Shown: positions 25,441-35,369, counted from the first letter of the stretch. The stretch: 64,000 nt of DNA from Tessaracoccus caeni (GCF_029211185.1 NZ_JARGDO010000018.1:1-64000), one strand, 5' to 3'. Made by a program: numbers and translations. Notes: generated by a model not told the origin, from the sequence alone.

Positions 25441-25526
25441 GAACGACGCCCCCGGTGAGCCCAGCCCGACGATAGGGTTTCCTCACAGTCCGGCCCGTTT
25501 CGAGCGCCGGGAGAGGGGGCACATCG

Positions 25527-26861
25527 GTGACGACGCAGCGCATGAGCCGGGCGGAGAAGCTGGACGCCGAGACGCCCGAGTCCCGCAACCGTGTCGTCGA
25601 CTTCCTCAGGGCGGCCGCCATCACGGTGGTCGTGCTCGGCCACTGGACCCTCGTCGCCGTCGACTCGGACGGCGGCATTCAGGCGCACGGCGTGCTGAAC
25701 GAGGCGCGCTGGACGCATCCGCTCACCTGGATCTTCCAGGTGATGCCCATCTTCTTCCTCGTGGGCGGCTACTCGAACGCGTTGTCCTGGCGATCCGCTC
25801 GCCGCAAGAACCTCGGCTACGGCGATTGGCTTCGCGCGCGGCTGCGTCGGCTGTGTATCCCCCTGGTGCCTTTGCTGCTCGCCTGGCTTGCGATCAGCGT
25901 CGTCGCGCTCGCGGCCGGTGCCTCCACCGCGACGATGGAGCTCGCGTCGAAGATGGCGCTGGTCCCCACGTGGTTCCTCGCCGCCTACCTCTTGGTGATC
26001 GCGTTCGCGCCGGCCTGTTTGGTGCTGTGGGAGCGATGGGGATGGTGGTCGGTGGCCGCAGGCATCGCGCTGGCCGGCGTGGTGGACGCTGTCAGCATCA
26101 CCCTCGACGCCCCGCTGGCCGGCTACCCGAACTATCTGCTGGTGTGGGCGAGCTTCCACCAGGTGGGTTTCGCGTGGCTGGACGGCCACCTGAGCGGAGT
26201 GCGACGACGACTCGTCCTGCTCCTCTGCGGCGCCGTGGGGCTCGGACTGCTCGTCGGACTGGGCCCGTATCCGGTCTCCATGATCACCGCCGGCGGCGAC
26301 GCCATCAGCAACTCCAGCCCCACCCGCGTGACCATGGCCTTCCTCGGCATGATGCAGGCCGGATTCGTCCTGCTTCTCGAGGGCTCACTCACCGCGTTGC
26401 TTCGCCGGCCGCGAGTGTGGTTGGCGACGGTGGTCGTGAACCTGCGGATCATGACCTGGTTCCTCTGGCATCTCACCGCGCTCGTCGGCGTTTCACACCT
26501 CCTTCTCGCACTGGGCGCGCGTGACTTGTTGCCGACGCCGCTCTCCGGCATCTGGTGGGCGACCCGACCGCTGTGGTGGCTCGCGCTGCTTCTCGTCACC
26601 GGTGTGCTCGTCTTGGTGTTCGGCCGCCTCGAGACGCCCCGCCCGGACCACCGCCCCGCTCCGCCCGCCTGGAAACCCGTCACCGCCGCCGTGCTGGTCT
26701 GCGCCGGCTTGGCCGTGATGGCGGATGCAGGCATGGTCGGCCCGAACGGGGTCAACTGGATCTGGCCGGCCCTTCCTTTGATCGGGGTCTTCGCCTTCGG
26801 CGTCGTCTCCCTTCGCAGGAACCGCCTCGCCGAACCAGAGCAACAAGGTAACAATCGTTGA
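25527..26861 (+). CDS. Acyltransferase 3 family membrane protein
   Basis: This 444-residue protein begins with NRVVDFLRAAAITVVVLGHWTL, the AT3 signature with His, and continues through about ten TM helices (PIFFLVGGYSNALSWR, LAWLAISVVALAAG and others). AT3 proteins O-acylate exported sugars, wall glycans or antibiotics. GTG at 25527 follows GGGAGAGGGGG. The divergence from OafA/YrhL in the middle loops is normal. It is followed by the promoter of the small HTH gene, whose -35 box overlaps its stop codon. Confidence 0.85.
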   Translation: MTTQRMSRAEKLDAETPESRNRVVDFLRAAAITVVVLGHWTLVAVDSDGGIQAHGVLNEARWTHPLTWIFQVMPIFFLVGGYSNALSWRSARRKNLGYGDWLRARLRRLCIPLVPLLLAWLAISVVALAAGASTATMELASKMALVPTWFLAAYLLVIAFAPACLVLWERWGWWSVAAGIALAGVVDAVSITLDAPLAGYPNYLLVWASFHQVGFAWLDGHLSGVRRRLVLLLCGAVGLGLLVGLGPYPVSMITAGGDAISNSSPTRVTMAFLGMMQAGFVLLLEGSLTALLRRPRVWLATVVVNLRIMTWFLWHLTALVGVSHLLLALGARDLLPTPLSGIWWATRPLWWLALLLVTGVLVLVFGRLETPRPDHRPAPPAWKPVTAAVLVCAGLAVMADAGMVGPNGVNWIWPALPLIGVFAFGVVSLRRNRLAEPEQQGNNR

Positions 26862-26891
26862 CAAACAGCGCGACGGTAACTAGTGTTACCA
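26859..26891 (+). promoter_or_regulatory. Promoter with overlapping palindromic operator for the orphan HTH gene
   Basis: TTGACA (26859-26864), a 17-bp spacer and TAGTGT (26882-26887) form a good sigma-70-type promoter. GGTAAC-TAGT-GTTACC (26876-26891) is an inverted repeat covering the -10, as expected for autorepression by the encoded HTH protein. A further GGTAAC lies just upstream at 26848-26853. Confidence 0.75.
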
Positions 26892-26907
26892 CGGCGGAGG
26901 TGACACT

Positions 26908-27165
26908 ATGACCAGCAGGACTGACGCAGAACTCCTCGATGAAATCGAGAACAGCAACGACGGCCAAGGCCCAGATCCCATCTATACGGTAGGCCCCGAA
27001 CTCGCGGCGATCGCCGCAGCCAGCCTCAGCTTGCGAGCCGCCGAGATTGCCCTCGATGCGGCCGTGGCTCAGGCCCGAGAGCAGGGCCAGACCTGGCAGG
27101 CTATCGGCGAAGTTCTCGGTATGACCCGGCAAGGTGCACTCAAGCGTTTCCGCAACGCGGCCTGA
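26908..27165 (+). CDS. Small helix-turn-helix protein (orphan antitoxin-like)
   Basis: This 85-residue protein has a helical stretch LRAAEIALDAAVAQAREQGQ and the HTH TWQAIGEVLGMTRQGALKRFRNAA, alignable with the C-terminus of the protein at 7277-7549. GGAGG sits 8-12 nt before the ATG. Nine bases after its stop the sequence becomes the broken cupin copy, so the original downstream partner has probably been lost in a rearrangement. The palindromic operator upstream suggests autorepression. No toxin is adjacent. Confidence 0.7.
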   Translation: MTSRTDAELLDEIENSNDGQGPDPIYTVGPELAAIAAASLSLRAAEIALDAAVAQAREQGQTWQAIGEVLGMTRQGALKRFRNAA

Positions 27166-27173
27166 CCGATCGA

Positions 27174-27575
27174 CCTGTACTTCATCGGGCAGAGCTATCT
27201 CGCACCGCTCACGGGCGGCAGCGTGCCGGTCAACAACGTCACCTTCGAACCAGGCTGCCGCAACAACTGGCACATCCACCACGGCACCGACGGCGGAGGC
27301 GACCAAATCCTGCTCTGCACCGCAGGCAGCGGCTGGTACCAAGCCGAAAGATCAGAGCCCATCAGCCTGAACCCGGGCAGCGTCATCCACATCCCAGCCG
27401 GCACCACACACTGGCACGGCGCCAAAGCCGACTCCTGGTTCTCTCACCTCGCCTTCATCACCCCCGGCGACGGCGTCAGCAACGAGTGGCTTGAGCCCGT
27501 CACCGACGAGGAGTACAACAACCTGGCATCGTCACCATCACCGCGCTGATCGCCAGCGCCGTGCTGGACAGCTCG
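27174..27575 (+). pseudogene. Damaged duplicate of the cupin/carboxymuconolactone decarboxylase-like gene pair
   Basis: From 27174 the sequence is near-identical to the cupin gene at 32308-32724 starting at its codon 21 (YFIGQSYLAPLTGG), so the 5' part is missing. The two stay aligned at a constant offset of 5193 bp as far as GGCAT at 27529. A 143-bp deletion then removes the cupin stop, the spacer and the first 44 codons of the next gene; the copy resumes at GTCACC (27531) inside the decarboxylase-like sequence and fades near 27575. The reading frame from 27223 to 27549 is a fusion artefact and is probably not functional. Confidence 0.85.
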
Positions 27576-27702
27576 CAGAGCAACTGCGGCTCAGGTCACC
27601 GCTGGTCACTCCGTATGGCTGGCGCGGCCGCTGCAAGGCCATTTTCTTCGAGAGTCCGGGTAGACTTTGGTCCCAGGCACGCCGGAATGAGAGGAGGCTG
27701 GC

Positions 27703-27897
27703 ATGAGCACTTCGACTGTCACCCCGACCACCGAGGCAGAGCGCGAACGACGCGTCGCTGAGGCGATTCACAGCGGCGAAATGGAGGGCCTGAGCGTAAC
27801 GCCCGCGGGCCGAGCTGACGCGCAGGAGTACGTCGCCGGCCACATCGATTCCGACGAGCTGGTTGCTCGCGCACGCGCGCGCTATGGCCTCAGCTGA
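27703..27897 (+). CDS. VbhA-like antitoxin of a Fic toxin
   Basis: This 64-residue protein has the VbhA antitoxin layout: AERERRVAEAIHSGEMEGLSVTP, with SGEMEGL resembling the inhibitory helix region, then AQEYVAGHIDSDELVARARARYGLS. This matches the usual 'yi.G.is.dElv.r...rygl' ending. Its stop overlaps the start of a Fic-like gene by translational coupling, as in Vbh modules. GAGGAGG lies upstream. The partner is truncated, so this antitoxin may now be an orphan. Confidence 0.85.
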   Translation: MSTSTVTPTTEAERERRVAEAIHSGEMEGLSVTPAGRADAQEYVAGHIDSDELVARARARYGLS

Positions 27898-28138
27898 GTT
27901 CGTCGACCCCTACCTCGACCCCGACACGGGACTCCTGCGGAACAAGGTCGGTGCGCGAACCAAGCTTGCTCTCGACAACGCTGAGAGCGACCTTTCATTC
28001 GCCCGCCTGATGCAGCTCATGGACCGTCCACCGAAGTTCTTCGGTGGCGGCGTCGACAAGGAGGGCCGGATCGATGTCTCCGAACGCGTCGACGACTACC
28101 TGGCCCACGGCTTCGGAAGTCCTCGACCAGCCAGGTAG
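27884..28138 (+). pseudogene. Truncated Fic toxin (N-terminal part only)
   Basis: ATG at 27884 lies inside the antitoxin gene. The first ~50 residues (FVDPYLDPDTGLLRNKVGARTKLALDNAESDLSFARLMQLMDRPPK) match the N-terminus of bacterial Fic proteins. After that the sequence diverges (FFGGGVDKEGRIDVSE...) and stops at residue 84. The Fic catalytic motif HxFxxGNGR and the whole core are absent, so AMP transfer is not possible. Whether the odd 34-residue tail has another origin is unknown. Confidence 0.8.
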
Positions 28139-28186
28139 GAGCTTCGGAACGAGACCCTCATCCAAGCCTGGTCGAGAGCTACACAC

Positions 28187-29344
28187 CTAGTGGGCAGCTG
28201 ATCGCGGCTGGGCGATCAGGAGGATAACCAGCGCGACGACGGTCAGGCCAGCGCAGACAGCGAAGATGCCGGGAAAGCCGAGGGACTCGACGGACGCGAT
28301 CGCGATGATCGGGCCAGAGATGACCGCCCCGATCCTGCGGGTATTCATGTTCAGCCCAGTCGCCAAGCCCGGCTTCGGGATACTGTCCTGAAACACCGAC
28401 AACCCCGTCCCTGCGACGATCGCGAAGAACCACGCATTCGGTACCTGCAGCGCCAGCAACACCACAGGACCGCTGGCGAAGACCAGCCCAACATAAAACA
28501 CGATGCCCGCAACGCACCCGCTCACCATGAGAGCGCGGGACGAGTAGCGCCCGCTGAGACGCCCAATCAACCAGAACGCCGGCACCTCCAGAAACGCCGC
28601 CACACCGAGCACGACCCCGCCCCACAACAGTGCCAGGCCCAAGTCGTCGGTCACATAGAGCGTCATGATCGATGTCACCGCCGCGTTCGTCGCCTGGAGC
28701 AGCGTGAACGCCACGACGATCCCGACCAGTGCCACCTTCCCGATCCGCAGCCCGCCCGCCTCGAAGGACGTCTCGGGGGCTGCATCGTCGAAGGGTCGCC
28801 GGCGCGCCGACGCCATGGCCAGCGTGCCAACAACGTTCAGCACCCCGAGGCCAGCGAGCACGGGCAGGATCGACCGATTGCCTGCCACTCCCATGATCAG
28901 CGTCGCCAACGGCGGCCCCGCAACCCAGGCAACCGACACGATCGCGCGCGTCTGCATCAGCACCGCCACTCCCACCCCGGAGTGACGCAGCTCGGCGAAC
29001 AGCAGGGTGCTGCCCACGCTCCCCGGGGCCCCGAGCGCAACAAGAGCGACGACCGCCATCGGAAGCGACGTCGCCAGCGCCAAGGTTCCGGCCAGAGCGA
29101 CGGTGAGCGCTGCGCAGATCAGCATCGGGCGCAGGTAGTTGCGGTGACGATCCGCCCAAGCAGGGATGAGGATCGTCGCAACGAAACCCGCGGCGTTGTA
29201 GATCGAGAGTACCCAGCCGATGTCAGCTGGCGTCGCACCGTACAGCGTGACGAGCAGCAGTGCGAGCACCGGGGCCAGGAACGCGGCCTGGAGGCCCCAA
29301 AGCAGCGCAGACCAGGAGTACAGCACCCCGACCGGACTGTGCAC
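28187..29344 (-). CDS. MFS transporter (sugar-efflux SetA-like)
   Basis: This protein of about 385 residues has 12 TM helices. Motif A-like IPAWADRHRNYLRP, GAPGSVGSTLLFAELRHSG and VFQDSIPKPGLATGLNMNTRRIGAVISGPI resemble the SetA/SetB sugar-efflux group. The start is uncertain: GTG at 29344 is placed 1 bp after the SDR stop, and a GTG at 29329 is also possible. It forms an operon with the SDR upstream, divergent from the XRE regulator. Possible role: export of a sugar or a product of the SDR. Confidence 0.8.
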   Translation of the reverse strand: MHSPVGVLYSWSALLWGLQAAFLAPVLALLLVTLYGATPADIGWVLSIYNAAGFVATILIPAWADRHRNYLRPMLICAALTVALAGTLALATSLPMAVVALVALGAPGSVGSTLLFAELRHSGVGVAVLMQTRAIVSVAWVAGPPLATLIMGVAGNRSILPVLAGLGVLNVVGTLAMASARRRPFDDAAPETSFEAGGLRIGKVALVGIVVAFTLLQATNAAVTSIMTLYVTDDLGLALLWGGVVLGVAAFLEVPAFWLIGRLSGRYSSRALMVSGCVAGIVFYVGLVFASGPVVLLALQVPNAWFFAIVAGTGLSVFQDSIPKPGLATGLNMNTRRIGAVISGPIIAIASVESLGFPGIFAVCAGLTVVALVILLIAQPRSAAH

Positions 29345-29345
29345 C

Positions 29346-30185
29346 CTACAGCGCCGGCTCAGGACGAAGCGGCCCACACCAGTACGAGGCGGTAACGCCG
29401 CCGTCCATGAGGATATCGCTGCCGGTAATGAAGGCGCCGCGCTCGGACATCAGTAGTTCGCCAACGGTTCCGACCTCGTCGGGTGTACCTGCGCGCTTGG
29501 CCGGGCAGAGGTCAATCATGCGTCGGTAGCCTTCGCCCCGTGGTCCGGCGAGTTCGTCGCGGGCGAGCGGGGTGATGATGATGCCTGGGCTGATCGCGTT
29601 GATCCGCGCATGCCGTCGTCCCCAGCGGACGGCCTCCGCTCGAACCCGCAGCACGTTGCCACGCTTGGAGAGCTGGTAGGCACGAAGTGAGTCGGTGACT
29701 TCATGGCGGCTGAGCATTGGTAGGTCGAGAAGGTCTTCCACTGGGGTGACCGCTAGGGCCTCGTCCTGTTCTGGGGTGAGAGCAGGTAGCCGATGCCCCG
29801 ACTGGGAAGCGATGACAACGCCGGATCCGCCGGGTGCGATCACCTCGCCGAACTCCTCAAGCACGAGCGCCGTTCCGTAGAGGTCTACCCTCATGATCGT
29901 CTCGGGGCACGCCTGGCTCGGCGACACTCCAGCGGCGTGGATCATGCCGACGACGTCCCCGACGCCGCATGCCGTCTCGACGAGGTGATGCACGGACTCG
30001 CGGGACGACACGTCGACCACCGCCGTGCTGACATCGAACCCAGCGTCCGCGAGCACCTCCGCAGCGGCCTCCGCATTGTCCGCGCGCAGATCGGCCACAA
30101 TGATGCGCCTGCCTGCACTGACTCGACGCGCAATCGCCTGCCCGATCGACCCGGCCCCGATAAGCACGTTTACCTTTGGCTTCAT
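29346..30185 (-). CDS. SDR-family oxidoreductase
   Basis: This 279-residue short-chain dehydrogenase has the glycine motif GAGSIGQAIA, an acidic VADLRADN for cofactor choice, HAAGVSPSQ in place of NNAG, YQLSK (YxxxK) and ISPGIIITP, ending TGSDILMDGG. Start ATG at 30185, with GGAGAG just upstream. It is the first gene of a two-gene unit with the MFS gene and divergent from the XRE regulator 147 bp away, the usual arrangement for MmyB-type regulators and their oxidoreductase targets. Substrate unknown. Confidence 0.85.
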   Translation of the reverse strand: MKPKVNVLIGAGSIGQAIARRVSAGRRIIVADLRADNAEAAAEVLADAGFDVSTAVVDVSSRESVHHLVETACGVGDVVGMIHAAGVSPSQACPETIMRVDLYGTALVLEEFGEVIAPGGSGVVIASQSGHRLPALTPEQDEALAVTPVEDLLDLPMLSRHEVTDSLRAYQLSKRGNVLRVRAEAVRWGRRHARINAISPGIIITPLARDELAGPRGEGYRRMIDLCPAKRAGTPDEVGTVGELLMSERGAFITGSDILMDGGVTASYWCGPLRPEPAL

Positions 30186-30279
30186 TCTTGCTCTCCTTCC
30201 TTCACAGCACTCTGGTTCTCCCCACTGGTTCTCCCCATGCTCGCGTACGAGCCGCCGCGCAGGAACGCACAGGTTTTCC

Positions 30280-30324
30280 GTGTACCAGCAGTACCTCCCA
30301 ACATCGACTGGATCGGCCTACGGT
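30280..30324 (+). promoter_or_regulatory. Conserved MmyB-regulator promoter element (copy 1), leaderless
   Basis: GTGTACCAGCAGTACCTCCC begins at 30280, exactly 52 nt before the ATG at 30332. TACGGT (30319-30324) is a TANNNT -10 ending 7 nt before the ATG. The same arrangement precedes the regulators at 47155 and 52504. With the start point at or next to the A of ATG, the mRNA would be leaderless. The element covers the -35 region and may be an operator. Confidence 0.8.
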
Positions 30325-30331
30325 GGAGGTC

Positions 30332-31195
30332 ATGGATCAGCGAAACGAGGTCGGTGAGTTCCTGCGTAGCAGGCGCGACCGGATCACCCCGGAGCAAGCC
30401 GGGATGATCGGCGGCGGTCGGCGTCGCGTTCCCGGCCTGCGACGGGAAGAGGTCGCGACGCTGGCCGACATCAGCGTCGACTACTACGCACGAATGGAAC
30501 GTGGCGACTTGCGCGGCGTCTCCCCCGAAATCCTGGATAGCGTGGCCCGGGCCCTGCGCCTGGATGAAGCAGAGACCGATCACCTGCACGACCTGGCCCG
30601 TGCCGCCGCCCCATGGCCCGCCCGTCAACGCAGACCCCGCACAGATCAGACCATCCGGCCGAGCCTGCAACGTCTGGTGGACGCCGTCACCGACGCCGCG
30701 ATCTGGGTGCGCGACCGACGAATGAACCCCGTCACCGCCAACCCGCTCGGCCGGGCCCTCTACGCCCCGGTGCTCGACGACCCGGAGGGACGGGGCAACA
30801 CCGCCCGGTTCATGTTCCTGAGCCCCGCCGCACACACGTTCTTCCCCGACTGGGACGCCAATGCCGACGCGATCGTCGCCACCATGCGTGGATACGCCGG
30901 GCAGAACCCGCGCGACAAGCAGCTCACCGACCTGATCGGCGAACTCGTCACCCGCAGCGAGGCCTTCCGCATCCGGTGGGCCGCGCACAACGTGCGCCAC
31001 CATCGCACTGGCGTCAAACGCTTCCACCACCCTCAGGTCGGCGACATGGAGCTGACCTACGAGGCGATGAACCTGCCAGGCAACCCGGACTGGCTGATGT
31101 TCGGCTACACCGCCGAGCCCGGCACGGCCAGCGCCGAGCGCCTACGGCTACTCGGCAGTCTCGCCGCCACCCCGATCACCGCAACGACGAACTAG
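30332..31195 (+). CDS. XRE-family regulator with MmyB-like ligand-binding domain
   Basis: This 287-residue protein has an N-terminal HTH (FLRSRRDRITPEQ, RRVPGLRREEVATLADISVDYYARMERGDL, residues 8-60) and a PAS-like MmyB domain (residues about 105-280, with NPLGRALYAPV, FLSPAAHTFFPDWD, RWAAHNVRHHRTGVKRFHHPQVGDMELTYEAM and TAEPGTASAERLRLL). In this family the domain binds a fatty-acid-like ligand and the HTH controls a divergent oxidoreductase. The promoter is leaderless and shared with two paralogues. It probably controls both the divergent SDR/MFS pair and the downstream alcohol dehydrogenase/cupin cluster. Confidence 0.9.
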   Translation: MDQRNEVGEFLRSRRDRITPEQAGMIGGGRRRVPGLRREEVATLADISVDYYARMERGDLRGVSPEILDSVARALRLDEAETDHLHDLARAAAPWPARQRRPRTDQTIRPSLQRLVDAVTDAAIWVRDRRMNPVTANPLGRALYAPVLDDPEGRGNTARFMFLSPAAHTFFPDWDANADAIVATMRGYAGQNPRDKQLTDLIGELVTRSEAFRIRWAAHNVRHHRTGVKRFHHPQVGDMELTYEAMNLPGNPDWLMFGYTAEPGTASAERLRLLGSLAATPITATTN

Positions 31196-31211
31196 CAGAA
31201 GGAGTCAGTTC

Positions 31212-32249
31212 ATGCGCGCAACCCTGTATGGCGGCGCCTACGACATAACCGTTGGCGAGCGTCCCGACCCGCGAATCGAGCTGCCTACCGACGCCGTGGT
31301 GCGGGTACTGATGGGCTGCGTCTGCGGCTCGGACATGTGGTACTACCGAGGCGTCTCGTCCCACGCTCTCGGCCCCATCGGCCACGAGTTCATCGGCATC
31401 GTCGAGGACATCGGCTCCGAGGTACAGGGGCTCGCCGAGGGTGACCTGGTTATCGCTCCGTTCCTGTGGTGCTGCGGTCAATGCCGCCCCTGCCAAGCCG
31501 GATGGCCCTGCCACTGCGTCAACGCCGGCTCCTTCGGCAACCATGGCAACGACGGCGGCCAAGGCGAAAAGGTGCACGTCCCCTACGCCGACGCCACCCT
31601 CGTCACAGTGCCGGCCGGCGACTACGACGACGCCACCATGAAGTCTCTGCTCGCCCTGTCCGACGTGGCCTGCACCGGACACCATGCCGCTGTCTCCGCC
31701 CGCGTCCAGCCAGGCCTGACGGTCGCGGTGGTCGGCGACGGCGCGGTGGGGCTCTCCGCCGTGTTGGCCGCCCGTCGGCTCGGCGCCGAACGCATCATCG
31801 CCCTGTCTCGCCACAGCACCCGCCAGCAGGTGGCCAGGGAGTTCGGCGCCACCGACATCGTGGCGGAGCGAGGCCAAGACGCCATCGACCACGTGCTCGA
31901 ACTCACCGACGGCTACGGCGCCGACGCCGTCATGGAATGCGTCGGCACCGGCCAATCGATGGACACCGCCTACGGCATCGCCGCAGTCGGCTCTACCGTC
32001 GGCGCCGTGGGCGTGCCGCACGACGTCACCCTGCCCGTCAGCACCATGATCTTCCGCAACACCGGCTTCGCCGGTGGCGTCGCCCCCGCCCGTCGCTACA
32101 TCCCCGAACTCCTCCCCGACGTGCTCTCCGGAGTCATCAACCCGGGCCGTGTGTTCGACTACGAAACCGACCTCGACCACGCACCCGACGCTTATCGGGC
32201 GATGGACGAACGCCGGGCCATCAAGTCCCTCATCCGGATGGGCGCCTGA
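31212..32249 (+). CDS. Zinc-dependent alcohol dehydrogenase (MDR family)
   Basis: This 345-residue enzyme has the catalytic zinc ligands CGSD and GHEFIG, the structural zinc cluster Cys pattern CGQCRPCQAGWPCHC, and the cofactor motif VVGDGAVGLSAVLAA. The latter is followed by AERIIALSRH, whose Ser/Arg/His suggests NADP preference. The end VFDYETDLDHAPDAYRAMDERRAIKSLIRM is typical of the family. AAGGAG lies at good distance before the ATG, and it is 16 bp after the XRE regulator, so it is likely co-transcribed. Substrate unknown. Confidence 0.9.
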   Translation: MRATLYGGAYDITVGERPDPRIELPTDAVVRVLMGCVCGSDMWYYRGVSSHALGPIGHEFIGIVEDIGSEVQGLAEGDLVIAPFLWCCGQCRPCQAGWPCHCVNAGSFGNHGNDGGQGEKVHVPYADATLVTVPAGDYDDATMKSLLALSDVACTGHHAAVSARVQPGLTVAVVGDGAVGLSAVLAARRLGAERIIALSRHSTRQQVAREFGATDIVAERGQDAIDHVLELTDGYGADAVMECVGTGQSMDTAYGIAAVGSTVGAVGVPHDVTLPVSTMIFRNTGFAGGVAPARRYIPELLPDVLSGVINPGRVFDYETDLDHAPDAYRAMDERRAIKSLIRMGA

Positions 32250-32307
32250 CGCCACAGATTGGCGGGGTGAGCCATGGTGAACACGAACAAGAACAAGGAG
32301 AACAGAC

Positions 32308-32724
32308 ATGACTGACAACGAGTTCGATCAGATCTTCCCCCAGGGCGAGAAGAACACCGCCTTCGGCCAGTACTTCATCGGACAGAGCTATCTCGCACCG
32401 CTCACGGGTGGGAGCGTTCCGGTCAACAACGTCACCTTCGAGCCGGGCTGCCGCAACAACTGGCACATCCACCACGGCACCGACGGCGGAGGCGACCAGA
32501 TCCTGCTCTGCACCGCAGGCAGCGGCTGGTACCAAGCCGAAGGGTCAGAGCCCATCAGCCTGGAACCAGGCAGCGTCGTCCGCATTCCAGCCGGCACCAA
32601 ACACTGGCACGGTGCCAAAGCCGACTCCTGGTTCTCTCACCTCGCCTTCATCACCCCCGGCGACGGCGTCAGCAACGAATGGCTCGAACCCGTCACCGAC
32701 GAGTACTACAACAACCTGGCATAG
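32308..32724 (+). CDS. Cupin-domain protein, partner of CMD-like protein
   Basis: This 138-residue single-domain cupin has the metal-binding motif 1 WHIHHGTDGGGDQILLCTAGSGWYQ and motif 2 PGSVVRIPAGTKHWHGAKADSW. AAGGAG precedes the ATG. The following gene (CMD-like) starts 10 bp after its stop. Such cupin plus carboxymuconolactone decarboxylase-like pairs are common next to alcohol dehydrogenases and aldo/keto reductases and are thought to handle small oxidised molecules. A damaged copy of this gene and of the start of the next one lies at 27174-27575. Confidence 0.85.
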   Translation: MTDNEFDQIFPQGEKNTAFGQYFIGQSYLAPLTGGSVPVNNVTFEPGCRNNWHIHHGTDGGGDQILLCTAGSGWYQAEGSEPISLEPGSVVRIPAGTKHWHGAKADSWFSHLAFITPGDGVSNEWLEPVTDEYYNNLA

Positions 32725-32734
32725 GGAGCAACAC

Positions 32735-34083
<1,349 letters not shown>

Positions 34084-34229
34084 GCGGCCATCCGCGTGCC
34101 GGCCGGGTATCCCAGACCAGGCCGACGGGCGCCTATGCTTCGCCGGACGTGAGGGCCAGAGCGATCCAGCTCGCCAGGAATCGTAAGGCCTCAGCGCGAG
34201 CCAACGGTGGGCATGACGCCCGTCCGAGA

Positions 34230-34243
34230 ATTTTCCGGAAAAT
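34230..34243. promoter_or_regulatory. 14-bp perfect palindrome upstream of the BMP-lipoprotein gene
   Basis: ATTTTCC-GGAAAAT lies in the intergenic region 34084-34340, about 98 bp before the BMP gene ATG, flanked by further complementary bases (CGAGA/TCTCG with one bulge). It is AT-rich against a GC-rich background and could be an operator. No repressor gene is next to it. Confidence 0.5.
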
Positions 34244-34340
34244 CTCGCCGTAAAAGCTATTCCACTCGGAAACTTAACCGGTATAGTTCTGATAGCTCCG
34301 GCGCCGAGGCCTGGGGCGTACGTCGCAGGAGGCATGTTCC

Positions 34341-35369
34341 ATGAAGAAGATCCTGATCGGTGCGGGAGTCGCCGTCGCCGTGGCGCTGACTGGCTGCCAG
34401 GCCGAGACACCCGTAGATTCGTTCAGCGCCTGCATGGTGGGAGGCGCCAGCGGGTTTGAAGACCGGGCCTTCAACCAGGTGTCCCACGAGGGGCTCCTGA
34501 AGGCCAAGGAGAACTTCGGTATCGAGGTCAAGACGGCCTCGTCCAAGGCAGAGGCCGATTACGCCAAGGACATCCAGTCGATGGTGGACGCGAAGTGCGA
34601 CATCATCATCACAGTGGGTTCGCAGTTCGGTGAGACCACGGAGGCCGCGGCCAAGAAGAGCCCCGACATCCAGTTCGCCATCGTCGACACCGCCTACGAT
34701 GCTCCGCCCGCGAACCTGAGAAGCCTGCTGTTCAAGACCGAGGAGCCGTCGTTCATGGCGGGCTATGCCGCGGCCTCGCTGAGCAAGTCGGGCACCGTCG
34801 CCACATTCGGCGGCCGCCAGGTGCCCGCAGTGACCGCGTTCATGTCCGGCTTCGTGCAGGGTGTCGAGTACTACAACGAGCAGCACGGCGCCAGCATCAA
34901 GGCGATCGGCTGGGACGGAAGCGCGGGCGAGTTCGTCCAGAGCGACCGCCCGTTCGCCGATCCGGAGGCCGCGAAAGCCGTCGCCCAGGGCCTCGCCGAT
35001 CAGGGCGCGGACATCATCCTCGCCGCCGCGGGCGGCTCCGGCCAGGGCGCGTTGGACCTGGCGAAGGAGAGCAACGGCGCACTGTCGATCATCTGGGTCG
35101 ATACCGACGGTGCCGTCAGCCAGGAGGGCTTCGCCCCGGTCATCCCGACCTCGGTGGTCAAGGCGGCCGACGTCGCGGTGTACGAGGCGATCAAGTCCGC
35201 GAAGGCGGGTGACTTCAGCAACGAGGCCTACGTTGGCACCCTCGCCAACCAGGGCACCTACCTGGCTCCGTTCCACGACTTCGACGCTCAAGTCTCGGAC
35301 GCCACTCGCACCGAGCTGGATCGCCTCAAGTACGACATCCAGATGGGCAACATCACCATCAACCTCTGA
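34341..35369 (+). CDS. BMP-family substrate-binding lipoprotein
   Basis: This 342-residue protein has a lipoprotein signal (VAVALTGC) and the basic membrane protein/PnrA-like fold: GGASGFEDRAFNQVSHEGLLKA, IITVGSQFGETTEAAAKKSPDIQFAIVD, FKTEEPSFMAGYAAASLSKSG, AGGSGQGALDLAKE and IIWVDTDGAV. BMP proteins bind nucleosides for ABC import. No ATPase or permease lies nearby, so its partners must be elsewhere. It ends before a strong hairpin and starts behind GCAGGAGG. Confidence 0.9.
   Translation: MKKILIGAGVAVAVALTGCQAETPVDSFSACMVGGASGFEDRAFNQVSHEGLLKAKENFGIEVKTASSKAEADYAKDIQSMVDAKCDIIITVGSQFGETTEAAAKKSPDIQFAIVDTAYDAPPANLRSLLFKTEEPSFMAGYAAASLSKSGTVATFGGRQVPAVTAFMSGFVQGVEYYNEQHGASIKAIGWDGSAGEFVQSDRPFADPEAAKAVAQGLADQGADIILAAAGGSGQGALDLAKESNGALSIIWVDTDGAVSQEGFAPVIPTSVVKAADVAVYEAIKSAKAGDFSNEAYVGTLANQGTYLAPFHDFDAQVSDATRTELDRLKYDIQMGNITINL

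Noticed and set aside
27223..27549. A second functional cupin gene
   Set aside because: It lacks the first ~20 codons and the native stop; alignment with 32308-32724 shows it is a deleted copy.
23931..28138. Prophage or integrative element
   Set aside because: No integrase, portal, capsid or att-like direct repeats were seen; the scars are better explained by local duplication and deletion.
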